Part shown: one piece after another, positions 17,216-25,562 of the stretch
How positions within the stretch are numbered: position 1 is the first letter of the stretch
Layout: each line of letters opens with the position of its first letter
NCBI GenBank assembly: GCA_019244185.1
Contig: JAFATB010000023.1
Location: 310,001 to 374,000 of the forward strand
DNA from: Acidobacteriota bacterium
GTDB lineage: Bacteria > Acidobacteriota > Thermoanaerobaculia > Gp7-AA8
Direction: 5' to 3'
Length of the DNA: 64,000 bases
Notes under the pieces: generated by a model
The model's input: the letters and a program-made list of their open reading frames with translations, nothing else
The model's database searches: none
Told to the model about the DNA's origin: nothing
Position numbers and translations under genes: made by a program

Positions 17216-18300
17216 TTCGCCTGCGGCTGCTGCTGTTGTTGCTGTTGCGCGCGACGGCGGTCGCGGAAGTACTGGCGCTGATAGATCTCGACGTTGCGGT
17301 TGTGATCCGCGGCGTTCGTCGCGAAGACGTGCGAGCCGTCGTTGCGCGCGACGAAGTACAGATACGGCGAGGTCGCGGGTGCGGCGGCGGCGCGCAGCGA
17401 TGCAAGTCCCGGATTCGCGATCGGACCGGGAGGCAAGCCCGGAAAGCGGTACGTGTTGTACGGCGACGCGATCTGCAGATCCGCCTTGTGGATGTTTCCG
17501 TCCCAGCGTCCGGCGAGCTTGATCGCGTAGATCACCGTCGGGTCCGCGCCGAGGAGCATGTGGCGGTGGAGGCGGTTGACGTACACCGACGCGACGATCG
17601 GACGCTCCTGCGGCAGCCGCGCCTCGGTCTCGACGATCGACGCGAGCGTCACCGTCTGGTGCACGTCGAGTCCCGTCGCGATCAGTGCGAGCTCGCCGCC
17701 CCAGTGCTTGCGGAAGTTCGCGACCATCGCGCGCACGATCGTCGTCGCCGGCGTGCCGGGATCGAACTTGTACGTGTCAGGGAAGAGGTAGCCTTCGAGC
17801 GACTCCGCGTTCGGCGCGATGTCGCGGATGAGGTCCGGATCGCCCGTCGCCTTCTTCCACTCCGCCTCGGTGCCGAGCTTCTCGTCGGCGAAGAGCTTTC
17901 CGATGGCGAAGCGGTCGAGCCCTTCGCGCACGGTGACAGTCTTCAGGATCACGTCGCCGCGAATGAGCTTGTCGAGCACGTCGACCGGCGCGAGCGGTTT
18001 GTCGAACTGATAGACGCCCGCTTTCAGCGAGTCGCGCCCGCGGAATATCTTCATGTAGACGAGCGGGATCCACTCGTCGCGCACGACGCCGTCGCGCTGC
18101 AGTTGCTGCAGGATCGTCGCCGTGCGCTGGCCGCGCCGCACTTCGACGCGTTTCGCCGCGCCGGTCCAGCCCTGATACGGCGTGCGCAGCGCTCGCCAGA
18201 AGAACCAGCTGCCGGCGATGCCGAGGATGATCGCGAAGATGAGGATCGTGAAGAGCGACTGCGCGTATTTGCGGCAGCCGCGGCGCTGCCGGCGTGCTAT
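17212..18300 (-). CDS. mltG: Endolytic murein transglycosylase MltG (unusual start)
   Basis: Cleaves nascent peptidoglycan strands next to the inner membrane. The catalytic YceG core is complete: VTVREGLDRFAIGKLF, ESLEGYLFPDTYKF, LASIVETEARLPQERPIVA with the catalytic Glu, and SPYNTYRFPGLPPGPIANPG. It ends in a Gln-rich tail. The membrane helix (SLFTILIFAIILGIAGSWFF) is encoded upstream of the first ordinary start (GTG 18141). The frame is open back to 18315 and contains no ATG, GTG or TTG there, but ATA 18300 overlaps the ruvX stop (ATAG) and is preceded by GGAGG five bases away. I therefore propose AUA initiation, giving 362 residues. Confidence 0.85.
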   Translation of the reverse strand: MARRQRRGCRKYAQSLFTILIFAIILGIAGSWFFWRALRTPYQGWTGAAKRVEVRRGQRTATILQQLQRDGVVRDEWIPLVYMKIFRGRDSLKAGVYQFDKPLAPVDVLDKLIRGDVILKTVTVREGLDRFAIGKLFADEKLGTEAEWKKATGDPDLIRDIAPNAESLEGYLFPDTYKFDPGTPATTIVRAMVANFRKHWGGELALIATGLDVHQTVTLASIVETEARLPQERPIVASVYVNRLHRHMLLGADPTVIYAIKLAGRWDGNIHKADLQIASPYNTYRFPGLPPGPIANPGLASLRAAAAPATSPYLYFVARNDGSHVFATNAADHNRNVEIYQRQYFRDRRRAQQQQQQQPQAK

Positions 18301-18713
18301 GGCGTCCTCCGCTGCTCACGCGTGCGCGCGTCGAGCCACGACTGCAGGATCACGGCGGCGGCGTGCATGTCGATGTCCTTCTGTGCCTCGCGTCGATTGC
18401 GGCCCGCGGCGCGCAGTTGTTCCATCGCTTCCACCGTGGAGAGACTCTCGTCCCAGAGCACGACCTCTTTGCAGGTTCGCTGCCGCAGCGTGTCCGCAAA
18501 CGCGTGGAACTTCTCCTCGGACGACGACGCGTGCATGCGGCGCGGGATGCCGAGAACGAACGTCGCGGCGTCGAGCTCGCGCGCGAGACGCTCGAGCTTC
18601 GCCACGACGTCGCCTTCATTCCGCAGCACGGAATGCGGCGTGGCCACGACGCCGGAGTCGCTGACGGCGATGCCGATGCGGCGCGCGCCGAGGTCGATGC
18701 CGATCACGGACAC
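18297..18713 (-). CDS. ruvX: Putative pre-16S rRNA nuclease / Holliday-junction resolvase-like RuvX (YqgF)
   Basis: A 138-residue RNase H-fold protein that processes the 5' end of 16S rRNA in E. coli. Motifs: IGIDLGARRIGIAVSD with the first Asp, VLGIPRRM, LWDESLSTVEA with the catalytic Glu, and KDIDMHAAAVILQSWLD with the last Asp. GTG 18713 has no Shine-Dalgarno. A TACAAT box ends eight bases upstream, so the mRNA may be leaderless. The stop overlaps the proposed mltG start, an mltG-ruvX linkage seen in many bacteria. Confidence 0.9.
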   Translation of the reverse strand: MSVIGIDLGARRIGIAVSDSGVVATPHSVLRNEGDVVAKLERLARELDAATFVLGIPRRMHASSSEEKFHAFADTLRQRTCKEVVLWDESLSTVEAMEQLRAAGRNRREAQKDIDMHAAAVILQSWLDARTREQRRTP

Positions 18714-18721
18714 GAAGCGGG

Positions 18722-18738
18722 ATTGTAGCCGCTACAAT
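18722..18738. promoter_or_regulatory. Perfect 8-bp inverted repeat forming two divergent -10 boxes
   Basis: ATTGTAGC-C-GCTACAAT lies between ruvX (minus) and pilT (plus). Each arm ends in TACAAT on one strand, so the palindrome supplies a -10 box in both directions: eight bases before the ruvX GTG and 24 bases before the pilT ATG. It could also be an operator for a dimeric regulator. Confidence 0.5.
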
Positions 18739-18762
18739 GGCGCCGTCAGCGAGGCTTCCCTC

Positions 18763-19917
18763 ATGAAAAACTTCAACCTCGACGCGATTCTCGAGGCGAT
18801 GCTGAAGATCTCGGATCGCGTGTCCGATCTGAACTTCTCCGTCGGCCGGCCGCCGCAGGTCGAAGTCGACGGACAGCTCGCGCCGGTGAACTTCCCCGGC
18901 CTGCCGCGACTCACGCCGTTCCAGACGGAGATCATCGCCATGCACATGCTGCGCGGCGACCGCGAGCTGACGCGCACGCTGATGATGAACGGCAGCGTCG
19001 ACCTGTCGTACTCGATCCCGCAGAAGACGCGCTTCCGCGTGAACATCTTCTCGCAGCGCGGCACGTACGCGATCGTGCTGCGCGTGATCCCCGAGGGCAT
19101 TCCGACGCTCGAGTCGCTGAAGATGCCGCGCGAGCTGTTCAACGTCGGCAAGCTGAAGAACGGCATCGTGCTCGTCACGGGGCCGACCGGCTCCGGCAAG
19201 TCGACGACGCTCGCGGCGATCATCAACCAGATCAACCACGAGCAGGCCGTGCACATCATCACCATCGAGGATCCGGTCGAGTACATGCACCGGCACGTCA
19301 AGTCGACGGTGAACCAGCGCGAGGTCGGCTCCGACACGAAGACCTTCTCGCTCGCGCTGCGCGCCGCGCTGCGTCAGGCACCGAAGGTGATCCTCATCGG
19401 CGAGATGCGCGACGTCGAGACGATCGAGATCGCGATGGAAGCTGCGGAGACGGGACACCTCGTGCTCTCGACGCTGCACACGATCGACGCGGCGAAGACG
19501 ATCGACCGCATCGTGGGCGTCTTTCCGAAAGATCAGGAGCCGCAGGTGCGCACGCGGTTCTCGCAGTCGTTCCGCTACGTCATCTCGCAGCGCCTGCTGC
19601 CGAAAGTCGGCGGCGGACGCGTGGCCGCGCTGGAGATTCTCAAGTCGACGATGCGCACGCGCGACTACGTGCTGAAAGGCGAGACCGAAGGGCGCTCGCT
19701 CACCGACGCGATGCACGACGGCCAGGTCGACGGGATGCAGGCGTTCGACGACGAGATCGAGAAGCTGTGGAACGACGGCGTGATCTCGAAAGAGACCGCC
19801 CTTGCGTACGCGACGAATCCGACGAACCTCGCGCTGCGCATGACCGACGAGCCGACGGGGATTCCCGCCGCGGGTGCGAGCGACGACGGCGACTCGATGC
19901 TGTCGCTGCTGGAGTAG
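18763..19917 (+). CDS. pilT: Type IV pilus retraction ATPase PilT
   Basis: A hexameric cytosolic motor that depolymerises pili. The 384-residue length is normal. PAS-like N-terminal domain, then Walker A GPTGSGKSTTLAA, the Asp box (IITIEDPVEYMH), Walker B with LIGEMRDVETIEIA, and the His box GHLVLSTLHTIDAAKTIDR. The C-terminal tail (GASDDGDSMLSLLE) is acidic. ATG 18763 starts just after the divergent promoter. The zinc-ribbon gene follows two bases after its stop, and two pilin genes lie just beyond on the other strand. Confidence 0.95.
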   Translation: MKNFNLDAILEAMLKISDRVSDLNFSVGRPPQVEVDGQLAPVNFPGLPRLTPFQTEIIAMHMLRGDRELTRTLMMNGSVDLSYSIPQKTRFRVNIFSQRGTYAIVLRVIPEGIPTLESLKMPRELFNVGKLKNGIVLVTGPTGSGKSTTLAAIINQINHEQAVHIITIEDPVEYMHRHVKSTVNQREVGSDTKTFSLALRAALRQAPKVILIGEMRDVETIEIAMEAAETGHLVLSTLHTIDAAKTIDRIVGVFPKDQEPQVRTRFSQSFRYVISQRLLPKVGGGRVAALEILKSTMRTRDYVLKGETEGRSLTDAMHDGQVDGMQAFDDEIEKLWNDGVISKETALAYATNPTNLALRMTDEPTGIPAAGASDDGDSMLSLLE

Positions 19918-19919
19918 CC

Positions 19920-20543
19920 ATGATCCGCATCACGTGCACGAGCTGTCAGAAACCGCTCTCGCTCGACGAGACCAAGCTGCCGATGCGCGAGGTCTCGTTT
20001 CCGTGTCCGGTCTGCAAGGCGAAGCTGACCGTCGACCGCAGCAAGCTCGAAGGCGCACAGCCGCCGAGCGGCGACGCGCCCGACACGCATGCCTCGCACG
20101 GCGCGCACGACGACGATCACGAGAACGACTTCGGCGCGAAGGCGGTGATCGTCGGCAAGGACGATCCCGCGCTGCGGCAGGCGGCGAAGCTGGTCGGCTT
20201 TCTGCCGATCGTGCACGCCGAGCCGGCGCGCGCGCGCGACTACCTCATGCAGGAGTCGCCGCAGCTGGTGTTCATCCATCCGCCGCAGCTCACGCCGCCG
20301 CCGCTCGACGGCATGGCGCCGGTCATCGCGCTGCCGCCGGTCGATCGCCGCAAGACGTTCCTGGTGCTGGTCGCCGACAACCTGCGCACGCTCGACGGCA
20401 ACGCGGCCTTCCTCTACGGCGTGAACCTCGTCGTGGCGACGAAGGACCTCGGGCAGTTCCCGCAGATCTACCGCGATGCGCACGCGCACCACGAGCGGTT
20501 CTATGCGAGCGTGAACGCGGTGACCCGCGAGAAGTCGGCCTGA
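19920..20543 (+). CDS. Zinc-ribbon plus receiver-like domain protein, partner of pilT
   Basis: A 207-residue soluble protein. The N-terminus is a small zinc ribbon with two CxxC pairs (CTSC and CPVC, residues about 6-30; MJ0042-like). A His/Asp-rich linker follows (SHGAHDDDHENDFG). The rest (about 75-205) has alternating hydrophobic strands and helices resembling a degenerate receiver domain (AVIVGKDDPALRQAAKL, TFLVLVADNLRTLDG, NLVVATKDLGQFPQIYRDA), without an obvious phospho-acceptor. It starts two bases after pilT, so a role in regulating pilus retraction is plausible but unproven. Confidence 0.6.
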   Translation: MIRITCTSCQKPLSLDETKLPMREVSFPCPVCKAKLTVDRSKLEGAQPPSGDAPDTHASHGAHDDDHENDFGAKAVIVGKDDPALRQAAKLVGFLPIVHAEPARARDYLMQESPQLVFIHPPQLTPPPLDGMAPVIALPPVDRRKTFLVLVADNLRTLDGNAAFLYGVNLVVATKDLGQFPQIYRDAHAHHERFYASVNAVTREKSA

Positions 20544-20571
20544 GGCGGGGAGGGGGCGACGGGCTGCCGAG

Positions 20572-21048
20572 TTACTGCGCCTGCAGCCCGTCGGGGTACT
20601 GCACGAACTGCCCGTTCATGAAGATGATGTCGCAGTCGAACTTGTGCGTGCCGCCGCCGGTGACGCTGGCATCGGGAACGCCGTCGCGGCCGTACGAGCG
20701 GATCATGTAGGACGCGCCTTCGGCGTCGACCGCGAACTGCAGGTCGTGGCGCCAGCCGTCGGTGCGGATCATTTCTTTGGAGAACGTCGGCACGAGGATG
20801 TTTTCCATCATTTCGATCGTCATGGGCGTCGTGCAGCAGATCGACAAGCCGGCGCCCGAGTACTTGCCGATGTCGGTCGCCCGCGCTTCCCACGCCGTCG
20901 CCGCGGCACGGATGTCGGCCATCGTGCGCTTCTGACGCGAACGCTGCATCACGGTGATGAGGTTCGGGATGGCGATCGCCGCGAGGATGCCGATGATCGC
21001 GACGACGATCAGCAGTTCGATCAGCGTGAAGCCTCGTGTTCTCTGCAT
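20572..21048 (-). CDS. Type IV pilin-like protein, second of a tandem pair
   Basis: A 158-residue prepilin. The class III leader MQRTRG is cut before FTLIELLIVVAIIGILAAIA, with the conserved Glu at position 5 of the mature protein. The globular head carries several Cys residues (a CC pair near residue 70 and one in FDCDIIF) and the same FDCDI...NG.FV.YP.G ending as its neighbour. Start ATG 21048. It is a tandem duplicate of the 21123 gene, separated by a strong hairpin, and probably a minor or alternative subunit. Confidence 0.88.
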   Translation of the reverse strand: MQRTRGFTLIELLIVVAIIGILAAIAIPNLITVMQRSRQKRTMADIRAAATAWEARATDIGKYSGAGLSICCTTPMTIEMMENILVPTFSKEMIRTDGWRHDLQFAVDAEGASYMIRSYGRDGVPDASVTGGGTHKFDCDIIFMNGQFVQYPDGLQAQ

Positions 21049-21068
21049 GCGTGAGCTCCCGTCAAGTA

Positions 21069-21096
21069 CGACGGGCGCTGTCTCCAGCGCCCGTCG
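21069..21096 (-). terminator. Strong hairpin between the two pilin genes (12-bp perfect stem)
   Basis: On the minus strand, CGACGGGCGCTG-GAGA-CAGCGCCCGTCG gives a perfect 12-bp stem with a GNRA loop. No T-run follows. It may be a partial terminator or an mRNA-stabilising 3' end that sets different amounts of the two pilins. Confidence 0.55.
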
Positions 21097-21122
21097 CATC
21101 GCAGTTGCTGTTGCGAAGGTCC

Positions 21123-21608
21123 TTACTGGACCTGCACACCTTCCGGATACACGACGAAGCTGCCGTTCGAGAAGACGATGTCGCAGTCGAACTTGGTCGT
21201 CGGACCGGCGGACTCGGAATCGTTCGACTTGTTCTTGCCGTACGACTCGATCGAGTACGACTGACGGTCGGTGCTCACACCGCCCGCGTAGTTCGTACCC
21301 CAGCCGTCCTTCGTCGGGACCTGCTTGATGTAGGTCGGCGAGAGGATGCCCGGCAGGGTGTTGGCGACGTAGTCCGCCCCCGTGCTCGGCCACGTCACGG
21401 TCGCGCCGGCGGCGCCGTACTCGTTGACGTCCGTTGCACGCGCTTCCCACGCGGTGGCGCAGCTGCGCATGTCGGCCATCGTTCTCTTCTGACGCGAACG
21501 CTGCATCGCGGTCAGCAGGTTCGGAATGGCGATCGCTGCGAGAATGCCGATGATCGCGACGACGATCAGCAGCTCGATCAGGGTGAAACCTTTTTGCTTC
21601 CTGGTCAT
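21123..21608 (-). CDS. pilA: Type IV pilin, PilA-like major pilin candidate
   Basis: A 161-residue prepilin. Leader MTRKQKG is cut before FTLIELLIVVAIIGILAAIA, with Glu5 present. The head domain is short, with conserved Cys in MRSCATAWEARATD and KFDCDIVFSNG, giving a possible disulfide. An AAAGGAGGG Shine-Dalgarno lies 6 bases before ATG 21608, and a sigma-54-type promoter lies just upstream. Strong translation signals and first position make it the better candidate for the major subunit. Confidence 0.9.
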   Translation of the reverse strand: MTRKQKGFTLIELLIVVAIIGILAAIAIPNLLTAMQRSRQKRTMADMRSCATAWEARATDVNEYGAAGATVTWPSTGADYVANTLPGILSPTYIKQVPTKDGWGTNYAGGVSTDRQSYSIESYGKNKSNDSESAGPTTKFDCDIVFSNGSFVVYPEGVQVQ

Positions 21609-21637
21609 AGAAGCCCTCCTTTGAGGACTTCCACTAA

Positions 21638-21654
21638 GGCAATCGCAACGCCAA
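21638..21654 (-). promoter_or_regulatory. Sigma-54-type promoter before the first pilin gene
   Basis: Minus strand: TTGGCGTTGCGATTGCC, with the invariant GG and GC separated by exactly 10 bases and a full TTGC at -12. Transcription would start about 12 bases later, leaving a short leader with just enough room for the pilin Shine-Dalgarno. RpoN control of pilA is known in Pseudomonas and Myxococcus. Confidence 0.6.
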
Positions 21655-21761
21655 GGCGCACCAGAACGCAACCGACTGACCGCGCAGAGTTTACTACCGG
21701 CCGGGGCGGTGCCGGAGGAGCGGTTCTGACACATTTGCGTACGGGTTGGTGACAAATATCG

Positions 21762-23186
21762 TCAGGGCTGCCGCGCCCACGCCCGCACGACCTCGCGCAG
21801 GTAGTCCACGCCCTGCATGAAAAAGTCGAGACGGATGCGCTCGTCGGCGTGATGAATCGCAATCGACTGGAAGTAGTCGATCGGATACGGCGCGATGCCG
21901 TAGCAGAGAATCCCGCGCGGCCGCAGAAAGCGCGCGTCGGTCGCGCTCTTGTACAGCACTTCGACCCCCGCTTCCGTGCGATAGCGCCTGCGTCCTTCCG
22001 ACGCGAGCAGCGCGAAGAACGGCGTGCCGTCGTCCGAGAGCGGCACCATCCCTTCTTTGCGCAGCACGCGATCGAGCCGCGCGCCGAACGGCTGCACGAC
22101 CGACAGCGCCCACGCGATGCGCGCGTCGGGATGTTCGTCCGGCAGATTCACGAGCCGCAGCTCCATGATCCACCGCCCGTTCTCCTGCCGCGGCGCCTCC
22201 ACCCACAGCGTGTTCTGCGTGAGATCGCGATAGCTGATCGGCAACTTCCAGAACGTGCCCTTCGCGATCGCGCCGTCGATGTCGGTGAGGATGCTGCGGT
22301 ATTGCGTGCGCGTCGGCGCGAGTCCGCGGAACATCTTCCGCACCGCGGGCAGCACGCGATAGGCATCGCGCTGCACGACCCACGGCTCGAGCGCGATGCG
22401 CGCGCGTTCGAGCTGCTCGCGCGAATCGGCGGTGACGGTGAATGCCTCGTATTGCTTGCCGCCGACCTCGATGCCGAAGTACGTCATGCGCTCGGAGAGC
22501 ATCTCGGTGATGCCGCCCTCGGTCACCCCGTACGCGATGTTCGCGAAGACGTCGGGACGATGCGCGAGCAGCCACTGCATGCCGAACTCGCTGCCGGTCT
22601 CCTCGTCCGCGGTCGCGAGAAACACGAGATCATGCTCGGGCGGTTCGCCGCTATGCGCAAGCTCGGCGAACGCCCAGAGCTGGCAGAGCGCGAGCGCCTT
22701 CATGTCGATCACGCCGCGGCCGTAGAGCTGATTGAGCTCGATGACGCCGGCGAACGGCGCGTGCGTCCAGCCATCGCCCGGCGGCACGACGTCGATGTGG
22801 TTGAACAAAAGCAGTCCGCCGCCCGGCTTGCGTCCGCGCAGCCGCGCGTAGACGTTGAACCGTCCCGGCGCGGACTCGATGAGCTCCGCGGCGACGCCGC
22901 GCGCGGCGAACTGCGCGACGAGCCAGCGCGCACCCGCGGCCTCGCCCCGCGGCGTCGAGGTGTCGATGCGCACGTAGTCGCGCAGCTGCAGCACTTCGCG
23001 CGTGATCGTCTGCTTCTTCGGCACATACACTTGCTCGTGCGCGATCCGCTCCTCCTCGGCGCGATTCCAGCGGAGGAACGCGACGACGCCGGCGCCCAGG
23101 ATGAGCACGAGCGCCGTCGCCGCGATACGCTCGTTGCGATGCCGCCGGCGTTTGCGCGCGGCGTCCGGCGACTCGTGCGCGTTCAT
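21762..23186 (-). CDS. M20-family metallopeptidase with N-terminal membrane anchor
   Basis: A 474-residue protein. A basic N-terminus and one helix (about 22-40) place the enzyme outside the membrane. The di-zinc peptidase core has FNHIDVVPPGDGWTHAPF (first His and Asp), LYGRGVIDMKALAL (bridging Asp) and FLATADEETGSEFGM (catalytic Glu-Glu). A lid domain follows, and IAIHHADERI near the end supplies the last His. The substrate is unknown; carboxypeptidase-like or amidohydrolase activity is typical. ATG 23186 overlaps the upstream gene by ATGA. It is the last gene of a seven-gene minus-strand run. Confidence 0.85.
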   Translation of the reverse strand: MNAHESPDAARKRRRHRNERIAATALVLILGAGVVAFLRWNRAEEERIAHEQVYVPKKQTITREVLQLRDYVRIDTSTPRGEAAGARWLVAQFAARGVAAELIESAPGRFNVYARLRGRKPGGGLLLFNHIDVVPPGDGWTHAPFAGVIELNQLYGRGVIDMKALALCQLWAFAELAHSGEPPEHDLVFLATADEETGSEFGMQWLLAHRPDVFANIAYGVTEGGITEMLSERMTYFGIEVGGKQYEAFTVTADSREQLERARIALEPWVVQRDAYRVLPAVRKMFRGLAPTRTQYRSILTDIDGAIAKGTFWKLPISYRDLTQNTLWVEAPRQENGRWIMELRLVNLPDEHPDARIAWALSVVQPFGARLDRVLRKEGMVPLSDDGTPFFALLASEGRRRYRTEAGVEVLYKSATDARFLRPRGILCYGIAPYPIDYFQSIAIHHADERIRLDFFMQGVDYLREVVRAWARQP

Positions 23187-25549
23187 CGGCGACGCCGGAC
23201 CAATGCCGCGCCGAGGAGCAGGACCGCCGCGGCGATCGAGAGTTTTGCGCCGTTCGCGGCGAGATCGTTGCGGTAGCTCATCGTCACGCGATGCCGCCCC
23301 GCCGGAACCACGACGCCCTGGAAGCCGATGTTCGTCACGATCGACTGCGCGGGCTGCCCGTCGATCGCGACGCGCCAGTACTTGTGGGGCGTGACGCTCA
23401 TGACGAGGAACGCGCGGCCTGCGGCGGTGACGTCGATCGACGCGGTGTTCGCGGTTTCGACGTAGTGCGTAACGGCGCCGTTCGCGGGCACGAAGGAGGG
23501 CCCGGCGACGAACGCCACGCGGTCGGTGTAGCCGCCTTTCACGAGGCGCTGCACGAAGTCCTGGCGGTTGCGGATCGTCACGACCTGGTCGGCGAAGTAG
23601 TAGCGCGGGTTGTGCGCGATCTCGACGAAGTCGACCGCCTGCGCGTTCTTGAGATTGCCGCGCACGCGCTTCTGTTCCGGCTCGAACGGACGATAGACGA
23701 CGCGATACCAGACGTTCGCCATCGCCGTGACCGGACGCCACCAGTCCGTGCGTCCGTTGCGTTTGATGTCCCACACCGAGTCGGTGAAGTCGATCGTCGG
23801 CAGGAGCGCGGTCTTGTCGTAGTCGCGCTCCATCACCATGCGCAGGCCGTGGCCCGCGGGCGTCATCGGATAGAGGCCGTTGCGCACGATCCAATAGACG
23901 GCGTCGCCGCTCGAGAAGTATCTCCGCGCAATCGTGTCCTGGCCGTACCAGTCAGCCTCGTGGAAGATGCGGAACGGCTCGCGGTTGCGCGGCAGCGCGC
24001 GCGATGCGGGCGGCTCTTCGCGGAAGAAGCGCGCCGGCATGCGCGGGTTGAGCTCGTGCACGACCGGGAAGAGATCGGCGACGACGAAGATGCCGAAAAG
24101 AGCGATCCAGAGAGGGCGCCTCACCGCGCGCATCGAGCGCAGCAGCGCGATGAAGAGCGCGCCGCGCACGAAGGCGATGATCCAGCCGGTGCGCGCGAGC
24201 GACGTCATGCGATCGGCGGCGGCGCCTTTGCCGAGTCCCCACGTGTAGGTGAAGAGCTGGCCGAAGTAGTGCGTGAAGCCGGAGAGCGCGAGGATGCCGG
24301 CGACGAGCGTCGTCGCGAGCACGAAGCCGGTCGCCGCGTCGCGCAGCGCGTCGTCGCCGTCGAGCATCCGCTGCAGCACCTGCGAGGCGAGCAGGATCGC
24401 CGCGAAGCAGGCCATCATCGCGAACTTCTCGGGATAGCGGATCGACGTCGCGATGTGCGCGTCGTAGAGCCAGTGCAGCAGCGGCGTATGTCCGCCGAGG
24501 GCGAGGAGGAAGGAGACGGTGCAGACGAGCAGCACGAAGCCGCTGCCGCGCGGGCGGACGAACGCCGCCGCCATCGCCAGTGCCGTCACCGCGAGCCCGC
24601 AGTAGATGCTGAAGAGAAACGGCGAGCCCATGCCGGTGTAGAGGCCGCCGCCCCAGTACCACATCACGCGATCGATGGAGATGTGGCCGAGGAAGTTCGG
24701 GTAGATGAACTCCGCGAACTTCGCCCACGGGAAGCTCCACGCGCTGACGAGCGAGAACTCGAACGCGCGCGAGCGCGCGGACTCCGACGCGTGATCGATG
24801 GCCGGCATCATCTGCGCCGCGCCGACCGCGATCGCACCGAGGGAGATCAGCGCGATGAACGCGACGCGCGCGAACATCTCCGGGATCGCGTGGCGTCGCG
24901 GCAGCTCGGCGTCGCGCGTCGCCTGCCAGCCGCGGTACATCGCGTAGAGGCCGATGAGCAGGCCCGTCTGCACGATCGTCGTCGGCTCCGCGACGAGGAA
25001 CTGCAGGCCGAGAAAGAGCGACGCGAGCGCGAAGTCGCGCAGGCGCGGACGGAGCAGAAAGCGCCGCACGTACAGACACGTGAGCGGCAGCCACGCGGCG
25101 CAGAAGAGGATCGGCAACAGGTTGATGTACGAGAGGTACAGGCCGCCGAGTCCCCACGACAGCGCGCCGAACGCCGCGGGCACCGCGCGCAGTTCCATCG
25201 ACCGCAGCAGCGCGTACATGCCGAGGAGGCCGATGTAGATGTGAATGAGGATGTGCAGGCGGAAGCCGAGGTCGTAGCTCGGGAGAAGAATGAGCCACGT
25301 CAGCGGATAGAAGACCTCGTGCTCGGGATTCGCGGCGAGCGGCTGGCCGGCGGAGAAGTAGCGATTCCAGTACGGGAACTCGCCGTGCTGCACGATCTCG
25401 CGGAGGATTTGTTTGGCGGGGTAGTAGTAGCGCGTGAGATCGCGCATGTAGAAGTTCGCCGTGCCCGCGAGCACGTCGGCGAAAAGAAGAGTGGCCAGCA
25501 GCGCGAGGATCGCGACGGCGATGATGTCGTGGCGGCGGGCGTCGGTCAT
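23183..25549 (-). CDS. YfhO-like polytopic membrane protein (GT-C superfamily)
   Basis: A 788-residue protein with about 12-13 helices and a C-terminal extracytoplasmic region of roughly 250 residues. The first loop has FYMRDLTRYYYPAKQI and PYWNRYFSAGQPLAANPEH, matching the YfhO family, which includes enzymes that glycosylate teichoic acids or lipids using polyprenyl-linked sugars. The end is a beta-rich domain (SVTPHKYWRVAIDGQP, VVVPAGRHRVTMSYR) followed by one last helix. It lies next to a GT2 gene that could make the polyprenyl-phosphate sugar donor. Confidence 0.75.
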   Translation of the reverse strand: MTDARRHDIIAVAILALLATLLFADVLAGTANFYMRDLTRYYYPAKQILREIVQHGEFPYWNRYFSAGQPLAANPEHEVFYPLTWLILLPSYDLGFRLHILIHIYIGLLGMYALLRSMELRAVPAAFGALSWGLGGLYLSYINLLPILFCAAWLPLTCLYVRRFLLRPRLRDFALASLFLGLQFLVAEPTTIVQTGLLIGLYAMYRGWQATRDAELPRRHAIPEMFARVAFIALISLGAIAVGAAQMMPAIDHASESARSRAFEFSLVSAWSFPWAKFAEFIYPNFLGHISIDRVMWYWGGGLYTGMGSPFLFSIYCGLAVTALAMAAAFVRPRGSGFVLLVCTVSFLLALGGHTPLLHWLYDAHIATSIRYPEKFAMMACFAAILLASQVLQRMLDGDDALRDAATGFVLATTLVAGILALSGFTHYFGQLFTYTWGLGKGAAADRMTSLARTGWIIAFVRGALFIALLRSMRAVRRPLWIALFGIFVVADLFPVVHELNPRMPARFFREEPPASRALPRNREPFRIFHEADWYGQDTIARRYFSSGDAVYWIVRNGLYPMTPAGHGLRMVMERDYDKTALLPTIDFTDSVWDIKRNGRTDWWRPVTAMANVWYRVVYRPFEPEQKRVRGNLKNAQAVDFVEIAHNPRYYFADQVVTIRNRQDFVQRLVKGGYTDRVAFVAGPSFVPANGAVTHYVETANTASIDVTAAGRAFLVMSVTPHKYWRVAIDGQPAQSIVTNIGFQGVVVPAGRHRVTMSYRNDLAANGAKLSIAAAVLLLGAALVRRRR

Positions 25550-25562
25550 CGCGCGCGGAACG

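Noticed and set aside
17218..17250. CAG/CTG-type repeat in the mltG 3' end as an unstable microsatellite
   Set aside because: It encodes a Gln-rich tail with mixed codons (CAA and CAG), so it is ordinary low-complexity coding sequence.
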